Positions 16,570-23,685 of a DNA stretch of 64,000 nucleotides are shown one piece after another (the first letter of the stretch is position 1; every line of letters begins with the position of its first letter). Source of the DNA: Geomonas oryzisoli (GTDB lineage: Bacteria > Desulfobacterota > Desulfuromonadia > Geobacterales > Geobacteraceae); assembly GCF_018986915.1 (NCBI RefSeq), contig NZ_CP076723.1, forward strand, positions 1,769,501 through 1,833,500. The letters are read 5' to 3'. Made by a program: the position numbers and the translations under genes. The notes under the pieces are model-generated. The model worked only from the letters and a program-made list of their open reading frames with translations, was not told the DNA's origin and ran no database searches.

Positions 16570-16597
16570 TTGACAGTGGTCCAGCCCATTGTACATT
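16570..16597 (+). promoter_or_regulatory. Sigma-70-type promoter
   Basis: TTGACA (16570-16575) and TACATT (16592-16597) are 16 bases apart, with a predicted start near 16604. The next in-frame start codon is GTG at 16641 behind AGGGGAG, which argues against the earlier in-frame starts at 16470 and 16503. The rest of the 373-base gap 16268-16640 holds the divergent nar promoter and nothing else I recognise. Confidence 0.6.
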
Positions 16598-16640
16598 TGC
16601 TCCGGAGATTTACCGTGAAGACAGGGGAGCACAAGTCACA

Positions 16641-17147
16641 GTGGAAAAAATCAGAGTATCTGTCAACGACCTGATGCAGCAGGGCTATGTCTACTACCGA
16701 ACCGAACCGGTGGGAGAGAACTTTGATCCTGAGTTCAAGCCGGATCTGACTCCTAAGGAGATGCTGGAGATGGGTGTCTTCGGGGGCAGGTACATGACCG
16801 ACTGTCAGGGTGAGTTCCCCAAAGAGTGGTTTGAGAAGGCGAGGCTCTGTCATGAGCGGCACGTTCCGGAATACAACTTCTTCGGCGTCAATGCTTCCAA
16901 GCCGCTATCCTACTGGCGCGAGAAGGGGTGGATCTACAGCGACGACCCGCGCGGCTGGTTCCAGTGGTACTGCCGCTACTACATGGGGCGCCGCTGCCCC
17001 GACGATGCGCGCCAGATCAAGCGCTGGAAGGCGATGACGCGGCACATCGCCCAGATCAGGCACAACTGCCCCGAGGGGGTCCTCACCTGCCGCAAGAGGC
17101 AGCGCCAGGCCTTGTTGCATTGGGCCTACGACAGCCGGAAATTCTGA
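16641..17147 (+). CDS. Conserved uncharacterised protein
   Basis: A 168-residue soluble protein with no signal peptide or membrane segment. It is rich in aromatic and basic residues: LTPKEMLEMGVFGGRYMTD near residue 35, FFGVNASKPLSYWR near 85, GWFQWYCRYYMGRRC near 108 and a C-terminal RQRQALLHWAYDSRKF. I recall this pattern from a widely distributed family annotated only as hypothetical, but I cannot name it. The GTG start is chosen from the promoter at 16570-16597 and the RBS; upstream in-frame codons would add 57 residues that look non-coding. It stands alone, followed by a hairpin. Confidence 0.65.
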   Translation: MEKIRVSVNDLMQQGYVYYRTEPVGENFDPEFKPDLTPKEMLEMGVFGGRYMTDCQGEFPKEWFEKARLCHERHVPEYNFFGVNASKPLSYWREKGWIYSDDPRGWFQWYCRYYMGRRCPDDARQIKRWKAMTRHIAQIRHNCPEGVLTCRKRQRQALLHWAYDSRKF

Positions 17148-17153
17148 AAGGCA

Positions 17154-17173
17154 GGGCGAATGATTATTCGCCC
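17154..17173. terminator. Hairpin between convergent genes
   Basis: GGGCGAAT (17154-17161) pairs perfectly with ATTCGCCC (17166-17173) around a four-base loop, seven bases after the stop of the plus-strand gene and 61 bases beyond the stop of the minus-strand gene. The T run is weak (CCTTTG), so termination is likely but not certain. Confidence 0.5.
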
Positions 17174-17233
17174 GCCTTTGACTCGCCTGACTCGCCTCCC
17201 TTCGGCTCGCCACCTACACCACCTTCCCCTCCT

Positions 17234-17833
17234 TCACGTTTCGATGGCCAGTGCGGGAAATTCGGCGCTGAACCGGGGGCTTACGACCGTCCCCAGGGTG
17301 ACCCATTCCACCAGCTCCGGATCGATGCAGAGCCGTCCGCTCATCAGCGGTTCACCCGGGCGCACCCCTTCCAGCCAGAGGATCCGCTTCTTCGCGAACC
17401 AGTGGTCCGTCGAGAAGAAGCGCTGCACCTCGATCCTCCTTCTCACGTCGTGCCCGGCCAGGATGTACTGAGCCGTCTCGCCGGTGGGGAGGATGGAGCG
17501 CTGGTCCGCTCCGGTCACGCCGCCGAATTCCGGGAGCTCTCCCCCCTCGGGAAGCAGCTTACCCAGGATCTTGTTGAAGAAGCCGGGGCGCAGGTGGGGC
17601 GCCAGGGCGATCATCACCACGGCGAACTCCTCGCGGGTGGGGTCCTGGCTCTTGATGAACATCTCGATCGGGGAGTCCTCGCTGTAGAACTCCAGGGGAG
17701 GGGGAAGGAACTCCTCGGTCTGTTCCAGGCGGACCCGGAGGTACCCTGAGACGAGCTGGCTGAGCCATTCCAGGGCGAGCTCAAGGTTCACCGCGTCGTC
17801 GCTTTGGGGTGGGTGGCGGCTATGCTTCGGCAT
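17234..17833 (-). CDS. Stand-alone N-terminal domain of an eCIS-type AAA+ ATPase
   Basis: The 199-residue protein resembles the N-terminal region of the AAA+ ATPases of extracellular contractile injection systems (Afp/PVC-like): PTREEFAVVMIALAPHLRPG, LPEFGGVTG, ILPTGETAQYILAG, EVQRFF-TDHWFAKKRILWLE and GEPLMSGRL. In full-length relatives, as I recall them, FPA...IET is followed directly by the AAA+ module with Walker motifs; here a TGA stop follows IET and no ATPase domain is encoded downstream. The gene overlaps the preceding one by 14 bases. It may be a split domain kept for its own role or a relic of a deleted locus. Confidence 0.6.
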   Translation of the reverse strand: MPKHSRHPPQSDDAVNLELALEWLSQLVSGYLRVRLEQTEEFLPPPLEFYSEDSPIEMFIKSQDPTREEFAVVMIALAPHLRPGFFNKILGKLLPEGGELPEFGGVTGADQRSILPTGETAQYILAGHDVRRRIEVQRFFSTDHWFAKKRILWLEGVRPGEPLMSGRLCIDPELVEWVTLGTVVSPRFSAEFPALAIET

Positions 17834-18449
17834 GGATCACGCCTCCCGATGCCTGCAGGAACGAAAGCACCATCTCGGGGTAATCGCTGCGGAAAAAGGT
17901 TTCATCCCCCGACCCGAGAGCCGCCCGCACATGGTACTCGCCGTTGTTCACCCGCACCACCTGGACCACCGGGTCGGGCGCCAACACCTCTTTCCTCTTG
18001 GCCGTCAGTTCCTTGTCGGTGATCAGCCTGCGCGCGGTTTCCCTGGCCTTGTGCTCGGAATCGAACACGGCGACGGCCAGACAGGAGAATGGCTCGAACT
18101 TGTAGCTCTCGACCTCGGGAGAATAGTCGTCGATATCGTTGATGCCCAAGTAGCCGAGCTTGAGCGGCTCGATCGCGACCTGCACCCTGAAGTGGAGGGT
18201 GACCCGCCAGACGAAGTCCCACTTGGATGCCCACCCTTTATCCTCCCAGTATTCACTGTAGTAGTTGCACCGGTACGGCTTTATGCCCCATTTGAGCGGC
18301 TCCGCCCCCAGGTCCAGTGCGGCGATCAGCGCGCTCACGAATCTCTCCGATCCGCCCCCCACCTGGTCGGAATCCCCCCGGGTCAGGATGAAGTCCACCA
18401 CCGTTCCGTCTGCGCCGACTGAAGGATGCCACAGGTATAACATGCTCAT
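17820..18449 (-). CDS. Unknown protein of the eCIS-like mini-operon
   Basis: A 209-residue soluble protein beginning MSMLYLWHPSVGADGTVVDF. It has no signal peptide, membrane helix or motif I recognise; Tyr and Trp are frequent (YRCNYYSEYWEDKGWASKWDFVW). The start at 18449 overlaps the preceding stop as ATGA and it overlaps the following gene by 14 bases, so the three genes look like one maintained operon. A longer open frame upstream is antisense or out-of-frame to the preceding gene and is not used. Context suggests a structural or adaptor protein of an injection-system-like locus, but this is unproven. Confidence 0.6.
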   Translation of the reverse strand: MSMLYLWHPSVGADGTVVDFILTRGDSDQVGGGSERFVSALIAALDLGAEPLKWGIKPYRCNYYSEYWEDKGWASKWDFVWRVTLHFRVQVAIEPLKLGYLGINDIDDYSPEVESYKFEPFSCLAVAVFDSEHKARETARRLITDKELTAKRKEVLAPDPVVQVVRVNNGEYHVRAALGSGDETFFRSDYPEMVLSFLQASGGVIHAEA

Positions 18450-18742
18450 TTTCGTCCCTCTCCTGGTCCGCGGAAGTTGATCGTTACCGTCTTTTTGTAA
18501 CTGCCGGAAAGCTTGGCGTACATCGAGCTGTTCTCCCGGTACGGCACTACCTCGAGCCCCTTGCTGCGCATGATGTAGAGGATGAACGGGTACTGTTTTC
18601 CTCCCAGGGGCCCCCAGAGGTGGTGCACCTCCTCCAGCGTCGGCGAATAGATGTCGAAGATCAGCTTGAACGACTGCAACTGGTCCAATGGGACGATTGG
18701 GACGATTGGGACGATTGACGTGGTGATCGAGGCGGGGTCCAC
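18446..18742 (-). CDS. Short protein resembling part of Pvc16/DUF4255 tube-terminator proteins
   Basis: The 98-residue product contains SPTLEEVHHLWGPLGGKQYPFILYIMR, which resembles the conserved E-x-x-H-x-x-W-x-x-L-G-G...Y segment of DUF4255 (Pvc16/Afp16 N-terminal) proteins. The match is partial and low-confidence. It is shorter than that family and a stop lies 12 bases upstream of the GTG start, so the N-terminal half is missing or never existed. Its first codons include three perfect 9-bp repeats, giving IVPIVPIVP. It opens the mini-operon that continues with the genes at 17820 and 17234. Confidence 0.4.
   Translation of the reverse strand: MDPASITTSIVPIVPIVPLDQLQSFKLIFDIYSPTLEEVHHLWGPLGGKQYPFILYIMRSKGLEVVPYRENSSMYAKLSGSYKKTVTINFRGPGEGRK
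18690..18716. repeat. Triplicate 9-bp direct repeat
   Basis: GGGACGATT occurs three times without interruption at the start of the 98-aa gene. Copy-number slippage would keep the reading frame. Confidence 0.85.
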
Positions 18743-19016
18743 CGTGGTGGCAGATCATGGGCCTCATCTCGGTGTCGTTACCGCGGAAGCCGGCAAAGGT
18801 TGTCAAAGCGGCGGGTTGCAGGGTTGCCGAAACGTCGGGAATCTCCGCCGCAGCTGCCACGCGTAGCCCTTCCTGGTACTAAACAGGGTAACGAGAAAGA
18901 GCGTTTGATGATTATAATTAGAATAAGTAAATTTAACTTGGTGTGGTGAGGTGTCAACAATGCCGACAAAAAAAGGTTGGATCGGTAGTAAAGAGTGGTG
19001 CACCTGAACCAGAGTT

Positions 19017-19050
19017 TCCCCCTTGAGAAAGGGGGGGGCAGGGGGGATTT
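19017..19050. repeat. Dispersed C-run/G-run repeat
   Basis: A cccccttgagaaagggggg hairpin followed by caggggggattt. Related copies lie at 42795-42830, 45161-45194 and 63559-63594, all intergenic. Confidence 0.65.
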
Positions 19051-19095
19051 GCCTCTTGATTAGGAAGAAAAGCTAAAAGAGGAGGGAGGAGGAGA

Positions 19096-19207
19096 GGCTC
19101 TTATCCGAGCCCAGATGAATAGACGCCCCCCTGGCACCTGCTGCTGTGGCAGGGGCGTATCGGTGGCGTCACGAAAGGAAAGTCTCGAACCGGAGACAGG
19201 CAGTGAC
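19096..19207. other. Structured non-coding stretch, possible RNA element
   Basis: The 473-base gap 18743-19215 has no convincing gene. Within it are three consecutive folds: GGCTC-TTATCC-GAGCC (19096-19111); an ACGCCCC...GGGGCGT stem (19123-19158) with inner CAC/GTG pairing; and GTCAC (19168-19172) with GTGAC (19203-19207) enclosing GTCTC-GAACCG-GAGAC (19182-19197). I could not match it to GEMM, cobalamin, TPP or SAM riboswitch cores. On the minus strand it would be the 3' untranslated region of the 65-aa gene. Confidence 0.4.
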
Positions 19208-19215
19208 CCGGGCGT

Positions 19216-19413
19216 TTATGCCGCCTTCAGGGCGCGTCTTCGGTCATGTCCGGCATAGCTGCCGCCCATACCGCGCACAGAGTCGTGGCCGATGCGGACG
19301 TAGCCGTCGGAGCGGAAGAACCCCAGGATCTTCCCCTGCATGATCAGGGAGTCGAGAAGGTAGTCGTGCACCTTTGCGCTCTGGAACTCATCGTACACCA
19401 CGCGTATCAGCAT
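19216..19413 (-). CDS. Small GSU3473-like protein
   Basis: The 65-residue protein starts MLIRVVYDEFQSAKVHDYLLDSL and continues with a strand pattern ILGFFRSDGYVRIGHDSVRG. This matches my recollection of the small Geobacter family typified by GSU3473: a V-x-Y start, a D-x-L-x-L helix, then F-R-R/S-x-G-W/Y-V-x-I-G. No function is known. The ATG at 19413 follows GGGAGGAG; upstream codons in the same frame lack an RBS. It has no obvious operon partner. Confidence 0.6.
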   Translation of the reverse strand: MLIRVVYDEFQSAKVHDYLLDSLIMQGKILGFFRSDGYVRIGHDSVRGMGGSYAGHDRRRALKAA

Positions 19414-19587
19414 CGTCTTCTCCTCCCGCGGAAGGCATCCTCTCATACGAAATCGCATGGCACGGACAACCGGACAGGTGTGAATGACAATGGATGCCAA
19501 CTGCTGCGTTACGAATCCCTCCAGGACTGTTACTGACTGACATCGCTGTGCCGCTTGCAGAATGACGGATAGAGCGAGCGGTCTGCG

Positions 19588-20997
19588 TCATGTCTCCATT
19601 CTAACAAAATAATTGGCACATGCCATCTCAATACTTTCCTTGGTGAGCTTGGCGGGGCGATCGTGATAGCGAGATTCGACGATGATCTGCTCTATGAGAT
19701 CGCGCGGATGACAGGCATTGGGCACGGCGCCGTACTGCTTGTAACAGTAGCTGATCAGGTAGTCATAGGCTTCCTGGTTGAAAGGGACCTCGTTCGAGTC
19801 GCAGACCATCTTGAAGATCCTCTGGAACTCCGGCTCCGTGGGGCGGTCGATCTCCACCTTGTACCTGATCCTGCGCAGGAACGCCTCGTCCAAAAGCTGG
19901 GCAGGGTCGAGGTTGGTGGCGAAGATGACCAGCATGTCGAAGGGGACGGCGAACTTCATCCCCGTGTGCAGGGTCATGAAGTCGATGTGCCGGTCGAGAG
20001 GGACGATCCAGCGGTTCAGGATGTCCCGCGGCTCGATCTGCTGCCTGCCGAAGTCGTCCAGGATGAAGATGCCGTTGTTGGCTTTCAGCTGCAGGGAGGC
20101 CTCGTAGTACTTGGAGATCCGGTTGAAGTCGAGGTCGAGCATCCTCATGGTCAGTTCGCCACCCACCATGACCACCGGCCGGCGCACCAGGACCCAGCGC
20201 TGGTCCACGTGTTCGGGGAGCAGGGCCGGGGGGACCGGGATGTGGTTCACCGGATCGAAGACACTGATGATCTGGCCGCCGACGTCGATGGCGTAGGGTA
20301 CGTAGATGAAATCGGTCGGGACGCGCCCCACCGCCTCGGCTATCGCGGTCTTGCCGTTGCCGGGAGGTCCGTAGATGAAGACGGTTTTCCCAGAGGTGAT
20401 GGCCGGTCCCAGGCGCCGGAAAAGGTCCTCCCGGCAGACCAGGTGCGAAAAGGCGTCCCGCAGGGTCTGGTCGCTGATGGTGATGAACTTGACGGTCTGC
20501 AACTCTACCATGGTCTGGTACTCGTCGAGGGTGACCGGGGCGGGGCCCGCGTAGCGGCACAGGTCCATCAGCTCCAGGCTGCGCTTTTGCCCGGATTCGG
20601 TGACCTTGAAGCTGTAGGTGGCCGACGCGTAGCTCGTGGCTCCCTTTATCTCGACGAACTTCTCTCGCTTCAGCACCTCCAGCGCCCGGTTCACGATGGT
20701 GATGGGGAGCTTGATCCGGTCCACCACGTCCCCCATGCGAAACTCCCCCATGAAGACGATGTGCTTCAGAACCAGATCGGTTACAAAGGAGAGATCGAGG
20801 CCGGTATCCTCCACGCACTTGGGCGGTGGGGGATTTCGTTGGTACTGCTTCTTAATGTCCTGCTCGGAGACATGGCCCAGGGCTACCAGATTGTTCCCGA
20901 GCCGCCCTCCAAGCCTGCGCTGCCGTTCCAGCGCCTCGTCAAGTTGCGCTTGGGTAATGATATTTTCTTTAACCAGCTTCTCCCCGAGAATGAACAT
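19588..20997 (-). CDS. AAA+ ATPase with GspE-type N-terminal domain
   Basis: A 469-residue cytoplasmic protein. Residues 1-55 (FILGEKLVKENIITQAQLDEAL, LGNNLVALGHVSE) form an MshE/GspE N-type domain, known in relatives to bind c-di-GMP or partner proteins. A winged-helix-like middle follows. The ATPase part has Walker A YGPPGNGKT near residue 222, Walker B IFILDDFGRQ near 318 and FATNLDPAQLLDEAFLRRIRYKVEI as sensor and arginine-finger region, as in MoxR-like ATPases. The ATG follows GGGGGGAGC. It is divergent from the PilZ-sigma-54 activator and close to the Tad genes, so a role in pilus regulation or assembly is plausible but not proven. Confidence 0.75.
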   Translation of the reverse strand: MFILGEKLVKENIITQAQLDEALERQRRLGGRLGNNLVALGHVSEQDIKKQYQRNPPPPKCVEDTGLDLSFVTDLVLKHIVFMGEFRMGDVVDRIKLPITIVNRALEVLKREKFVEIKGATSYASATYSFKVTESGQKRSLELMDLCRYAGPAPVTLDEYQTMVELQTVKFITISDQTLRDAFSHLVCREDLFRRLGPAITSGKTVFIYGPPGNGKTAIAEAVGRVPTDFIYVPYAIDVGGQIISVFDPVNHIPVPPALLPEHVDQRWVLVRRPVVMVGGELTMRMLDLDFNRISKYYEASLQLKANNGIFILDDFGRQQIEPRDILNRWIVPLDRHIDFMTLHTGMKFAVPFDMLVIFATNLDPAQLLDEAFLRRIRYKVEIDRPTEPEFQRIFKMVCDSNEVPFNQEAYDYLISYCYKQYGAVPNACHPRDLIEQIIVESRYHDRPAKLTKESIEMACANYFVRMET

Positions 20998-21100
20998 TGC
21001 TCCCCCCGTAACTGTCATAAACGCGGTTTCGTGGTAAGATTTACCTCAAAACTTCGCTATGTAAAGAACCCGCACACTCATTGCCTCAGAAATATAGTCC

Positions 21101-21129
21101 TTGTTTAAGGCTTGCTGTCGGATTATAGT
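21101..21129 (+). promoter_or_regulatory. Possible sigma-70 promoter of the PilZ-sigma-54 activator
   Basis: TTGTTT (21101-21106) and TATAGT (21124-21129) are 17 bases apart, 58 bases before the activator start. The -35 is a weak match. Confidence 0.35.
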
Positions 21130-21187
21130 ATTGTCACATTTTAACTAAAGAGTCCAGCTAACTCGCTGACTCTCTAGGGGAGGCGGC

Positions 21188-22657
21188 ATGGGTAGGCTTG
21201 ATGTCAGGGTCCGCACGCATCTTGACTCCAATGTTTGCTACATCGCGCGGGGAGACAGGCCGGAAGAGCAGGTGACAGTCACAGAGCTCAGCCTCAGCGG
21301 CGCGCTGGTGGTCGGCCTTTCCACCCAACTGAGCGAGATCTTCGCCATAAGGCCGGTCATTCCCGGCACAGGCGAGGTGGAACTTCTGGCCAAGCTGGTG
21401 CGGCAGGGGAGGGGCGGCGCCGCCATCCGCCTGTTCTACTCCGACCACGACACCATGCAGGCCCTTTGGGAACACATCAGGGACAACCTCCCCCGGACCG
21501 ATTCCTGCCCCTACTGCGGCCACCCCGACGATTCCCGCGAAGGGTCCTGCGACAAGTGCAGCCTCTACCTCAACTTTGCCAAAAAGAACTACCTTGAACG
21601 GCACATCGAAAACACCTTCGCCCAGCGCCTCAACATCCGCTTGAGCCGGCTCAACCTCGAGCACATCCAGAAAATCATCCACTTCGTCGACTCCAAGCTG
21701 CTGAAGATCCAGCATCGCTCCCCCGACAAGGAGTTCGTCGGCACCAGCCCGGCGATGCTGTCCGTCTTTTCCATGATCCGGAAGGTGGCGCCCACCGAAA
21801 TGAGCGTGCTCCTTCTGGGGGAGAGCGGGACCGGCAAGGAACTGACCGCCAGAAGTCTGCACCACCTCAGCACGCGCAGGGACGGCCCCTTTGTCGCCGT
21901 GAACTGCGCCGCCATACCCGAAACCCTTCTGGAGGCCGAGCTGTTCGGGTACGAGAAGGGGGCGTTCACCGGGGCCTACGTCACCAAGAAGGGTAAATTT
22001 GAATCGGCCGACGGCGGCACGCTGTTTCTGGATGAGATCGGGGACCTTCCGGCCAGCCTGCAGGCGAAACTGTTGCGCTTTCTCGAGGACAGGCTGGTTC
22101 AGCCGGTCGGCTCCGCGCACTCCAAAAAGATCGACGTGAGGATCGTCGCCGCCACCAACTGCGACCTGCAGCGTGCCATCGGCCAGGGGCATTTCCGCAC
22201 CGACCTCTTCTACCGGCTCAACTCCTTCACCATCAAGCTCCCCCCCTTGCGGGATAGGGGAGATGACAAGGTGCGGCTGGCGAGGTACTTCCTGGAAAAA
22301 TTCTCCCGTAGCGAAAACCGGCCCATGGAATTCTCCGACGGTGCCCTGGACGCCATCCGCAGCCACGCCTGGCCCGGCAACGTCAGGGAGCTGGAGAACA
22401 AGGTGAGGAGGGGGTTCCTCATGGCGCCGGGCAAAGTAATCGACCCGGAGTGCATGGAACTTGACCAGGTAGAGGACGCCGCAACGGTGCCGGAGCCGGT
22501 CTTCAGGCCCGGGGCATCCCAGAAGGAGTACGTCATTCAGGTGCTGGAACAAAACGATTACGTCATTGCGCGGGCCGCCCGCCAGCTGAACATCAGCCGC
22601 CCCAGCATGTACGCCCTGATCAGGAGGCACGGAATCAACAGGGACAACGTGAAATAG
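21188..22657 (+). CDS. Sigma-54 activator with N-terminal PilZ-like domain
   Basis: The 489-residue regulator has an N-terminal PilZ-like segment (residues 1-100, with [10 protein letters not shown] as the D/N-x-S-x-x-G remnant), a Cys-x-x-Cys pair region CPYCGH...CDKCSL at 115-137, and a central AAA+ domain with GESGTGKE (Walker A), GAFTGA (sigma-54 contact loop, intact) and [12 protein letters not shown] (Walker B). A Fis-type HTH ends the protein ([24 protein letters not shown]). There is no receiver domain, so input is probably c-di-GMP or a redox or metal signal through the Cys motif (inference). It lies directly upstream of a sigma-54 promoter and the Tad pilus genes. The ATG follows AGGGGAGGCGGC. 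Confidence 0.92.
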   Translation: MGRLDVRVRTHLDSNVCYIARGDRPEEQVTVTELSLSGALVVGLSTQLSEIFAIRPVIPGTGEVELLAKLVRQGRGGAAIRLFYSDHDTMQALWEHIRDNLPRTDSCPYCGHPDDSREGSCDKCSLYLNFAKKNYLERHIENTFAQRLNIRLSRLNLEHIQKIIHFVDSKLLKIQHRSPDKEFVGTSPAMLSVFSMIRKVAPTEMSVLLLGESGTGKELTARSLHHLSTRRDGPFVAVNCAAIPETLLEAELFGYEKGAFTGAYVTKKGKFESADGGTLFLDEIGDLPASLQAKLLRFLEDRLVQPVGSAHSKKIDVRIVAATNCDLQRAIGQGHFRTDLFYRLNSFTIKLPPLRDRGDDKVRLARYFLEKFSRSENRPMEFSDGALDAIRSHAWPGNVRELENKVRRGFLMAPGKVIDPECMELDQVEDAATVPEPVFRPGASQKEYVIQVLEQNDYVIARAARQLNISRPSMYALIRRHGINRDNVK

Positions 22658-22688
22658 CCACCACTCCCCCCCCTGTGTCTGCACGCCC

Positions 22689-22729
22689 TTTACACGTCAT
22701 TTACAGTCAGCTTTACACATCCTTTACAC
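22689..22729. promoter_or_regulatory. Four phased TTTACAC repeats, candidate activator sites
   Basis: TTTACAC at 22689, TTTACAG at 22700, TTTACAC at 22712 and TTTACAC at 22723 are spaced 11, 12 and 11 bases, about one helical turn each. They lie 136-176 bases upstream of the start predicted from the sigma-54 element, the usual distance for enhancer sites. The adjacent activator is the obvious candidate to bind them. Confidence 0.6.
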
Positions 22730-22838
22730 CTTCCGGACGTTTTGCCTTCCGCGCCGGAGCTGCCCGCAAGGTACAACAAATCTCTAATCCTTGGTAATCA
22801 GATCGTATTTAAGAAATGTCTCTCACATAAATGAGGTG

Positions 22839-22854
22839 CGGCACACATTGTGCT
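22839..22854 (+). promoter_or_regulatory. Sigma-54 (-24/-12) promoter of the flp/tad operon
   Basis: CGGCAC-ACATT-GTGCT has GG and GC exactly ten bases apart and matches TGGCAC-N5-TTGCW at all but two conserved positions. Start of transcription would be near 22865, leaving a 180-base leader before the first pilin. The 387-base gap 22658-23044 also contains the phased repeats and a sigma-70 promoter. Confidence 0.65.
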
Positions 22855-22966
22855 GATGGTTTACTGAACCAAAACGGGGCACGCGAATTATAAAAACCTA
22901 ATGTAATGGCATGACGTATACGGCAACATTATAATAAGATAATTTTTTTTGTGGCCAATAGTGGTA

Positions 22967-22995
22967 TTGACAATGTTTAATAATGGAAATATAAA
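22967..22995 (+). promoter_or_regulatory. Sigma-70 promoter of the first pilin gene
   Basis: TTGACA (22967-22972) and TATAAA (22990-22995) are spaced 17 bases, with the start expected near 23002. This is a near-consensus housekeeping promoter downstream of the sigma-54 element, so pilin expression may have a basal and an induced component. Confidence 0.7.
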
Positions 22996-23044
22996 TTTGT
23001 ATAACGGCTGACCGTGTCCTGAGAGAGTCTCGCTGCGACCATTT

Positions 23045-23239
23045 ATGAGCAAACTTAAAAAACTCCTAATTTCCCTGTGGTCGAAGCTTGGCGGCTGTAA
23101 AGGGCAGGGGCTCGTCGAGTATGCGCTGTTGCTGGTGCTGATAACTATGGTGGTTTTTGCCATGTTGGTGGCCTTTGGTCAGCGGGTCAACAATACTTAT
23201 GAGATTGTGAATTCCAGCGTGCAAGGGGCTGGCATGTGA
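23045..23239 (+). CDS. Flp-type (type IVb) pilin 1
   Basis: A 64-residue prepilin with a 20-residue basic leader ending CKG and the motif KG-QGLVEYALLLVLI, the G/xxxxEY signature of Flp pilins cut by a TadV-type peptidase; Glu is at +5 of the mature protein. The rest is one hydrophobic helix (LVEYALLLVLITMVVFAMLV) and a short polar tail. It is the first gene of the Tad locus and presumably the major fibre subunit, or one of two. A weak RBS precedes the ATG. Confidence 0.85.
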   Translation: MSKLKKLLISLWSKLGGCKGQGLVEYALLLVLITMVVFAMLVAFGQRVNNTYEIVNSSVQGAGM

Positions 23240-23311
23240 ACTTGGTAAGTTCCAAACCTTTCGTATCTCGCGCCGAATGTCGGCGTAATATAACAAAAAA
23301 GGAGCCGTGAC

Positions 23312-23509
23312 ATGACTGATTGGATCAACATGTTGTATATCCGCCTGCTCACCGGAGTATCCTCTCTCAAAGACCAGAAAGGCCAAGGGTTGGTCGAGTA
23401 CGCCCTCATTCTCGTTCTGATCGCCGTTGTGGTTATTGTCATTATGACCTCTCTCGGGGCGAAGACGAACAATGTGTTCTGCAGGGTTGACAACGCGATG
23501 ACGAGATAG
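23312..23509 (+). CDS. Flp-type (type IVb) pilin 2
   Basis: A 65-residue prepilin paralogous to the preceding one: a longer leader, then KG-QGLVEYALILVLIAVVV and the tail GAKTNNVFCRVDNAMTR. The cleavage motif and Glu+5 are intact. A single Cys in the tail distinguishes it from pilin 1. The ATG follows AAGGAG. The two pilins are separated by 72 bases containing a small GCCGA/TCGGC hairpin and are followed by a terminator-like hairpin, so they can be made in excess of the assembly proteins. Confidence 0.88.
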   Translation: MTDWINMLYIRLLTGVSSLKDQKGQGLVEYALILVLIAVVVIVIMTSLGAKTNNVFCRVDNAMTR

Positions 23510-23548
23510 GACTAACTCGCAATCGATTGTAAAATGCCTATGGAGAGT

Positions 23549-23592
23549 AAAGGCCTATGAGAGTATGTTAATCTTTCATGGGCTTTTATTCT
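23549..23592 (+). terminator. Terminator or attenuator after the pilin genes
   Basis: AAAGGCCTATGAGAG (23549-23563) pairs imperfectly with CTTTCATGGGCTTTT (23573-23587), followed by a T-rich tract. It would allow partial read-through into tadE. A TTGACA at 23610 with TATAAA at 23630 has only 14 bases between, so a second promoter there is doubtful. Confidence 0.5.
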
Positions 23593-23685
23593 TTTCTGTA
23601 TTAGTGTTCTTGACAATGTCTACTTTTTGTATAAATGATTACCAATGCTGTTGTGGTGGATAGTGATATCTATTGGGGAATTACA

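Noticed and set aside
16470-16640. Earlier start for the conserved uncharacterised protein (16470 or 16503)
   Set aside because: The added residues look non-coding and a good promoter lies inside that segment, so GTG 16641 is preferred.
19168-19207. tRNA-like T-arm (GGTTCGA on the minus strand)
   Set aside because: The flanking bases do not form a T stem, and no acceptor, D or anticodon arms can be placed.
19096-19207. GEMM (c-di-GMP/cGAMP) riboswitch, common in Geobacter
   Set aside because: The conserved GCAAA or GGAAAGCC loop blocks are missing although a GTCTC/GAGAC stem is present.
23610-23635. Sigma-70 promoter directly before tadE
   Set aside because: TTGACA and TATAAA are present but only 14 bases apart, too short for a normal promoter.
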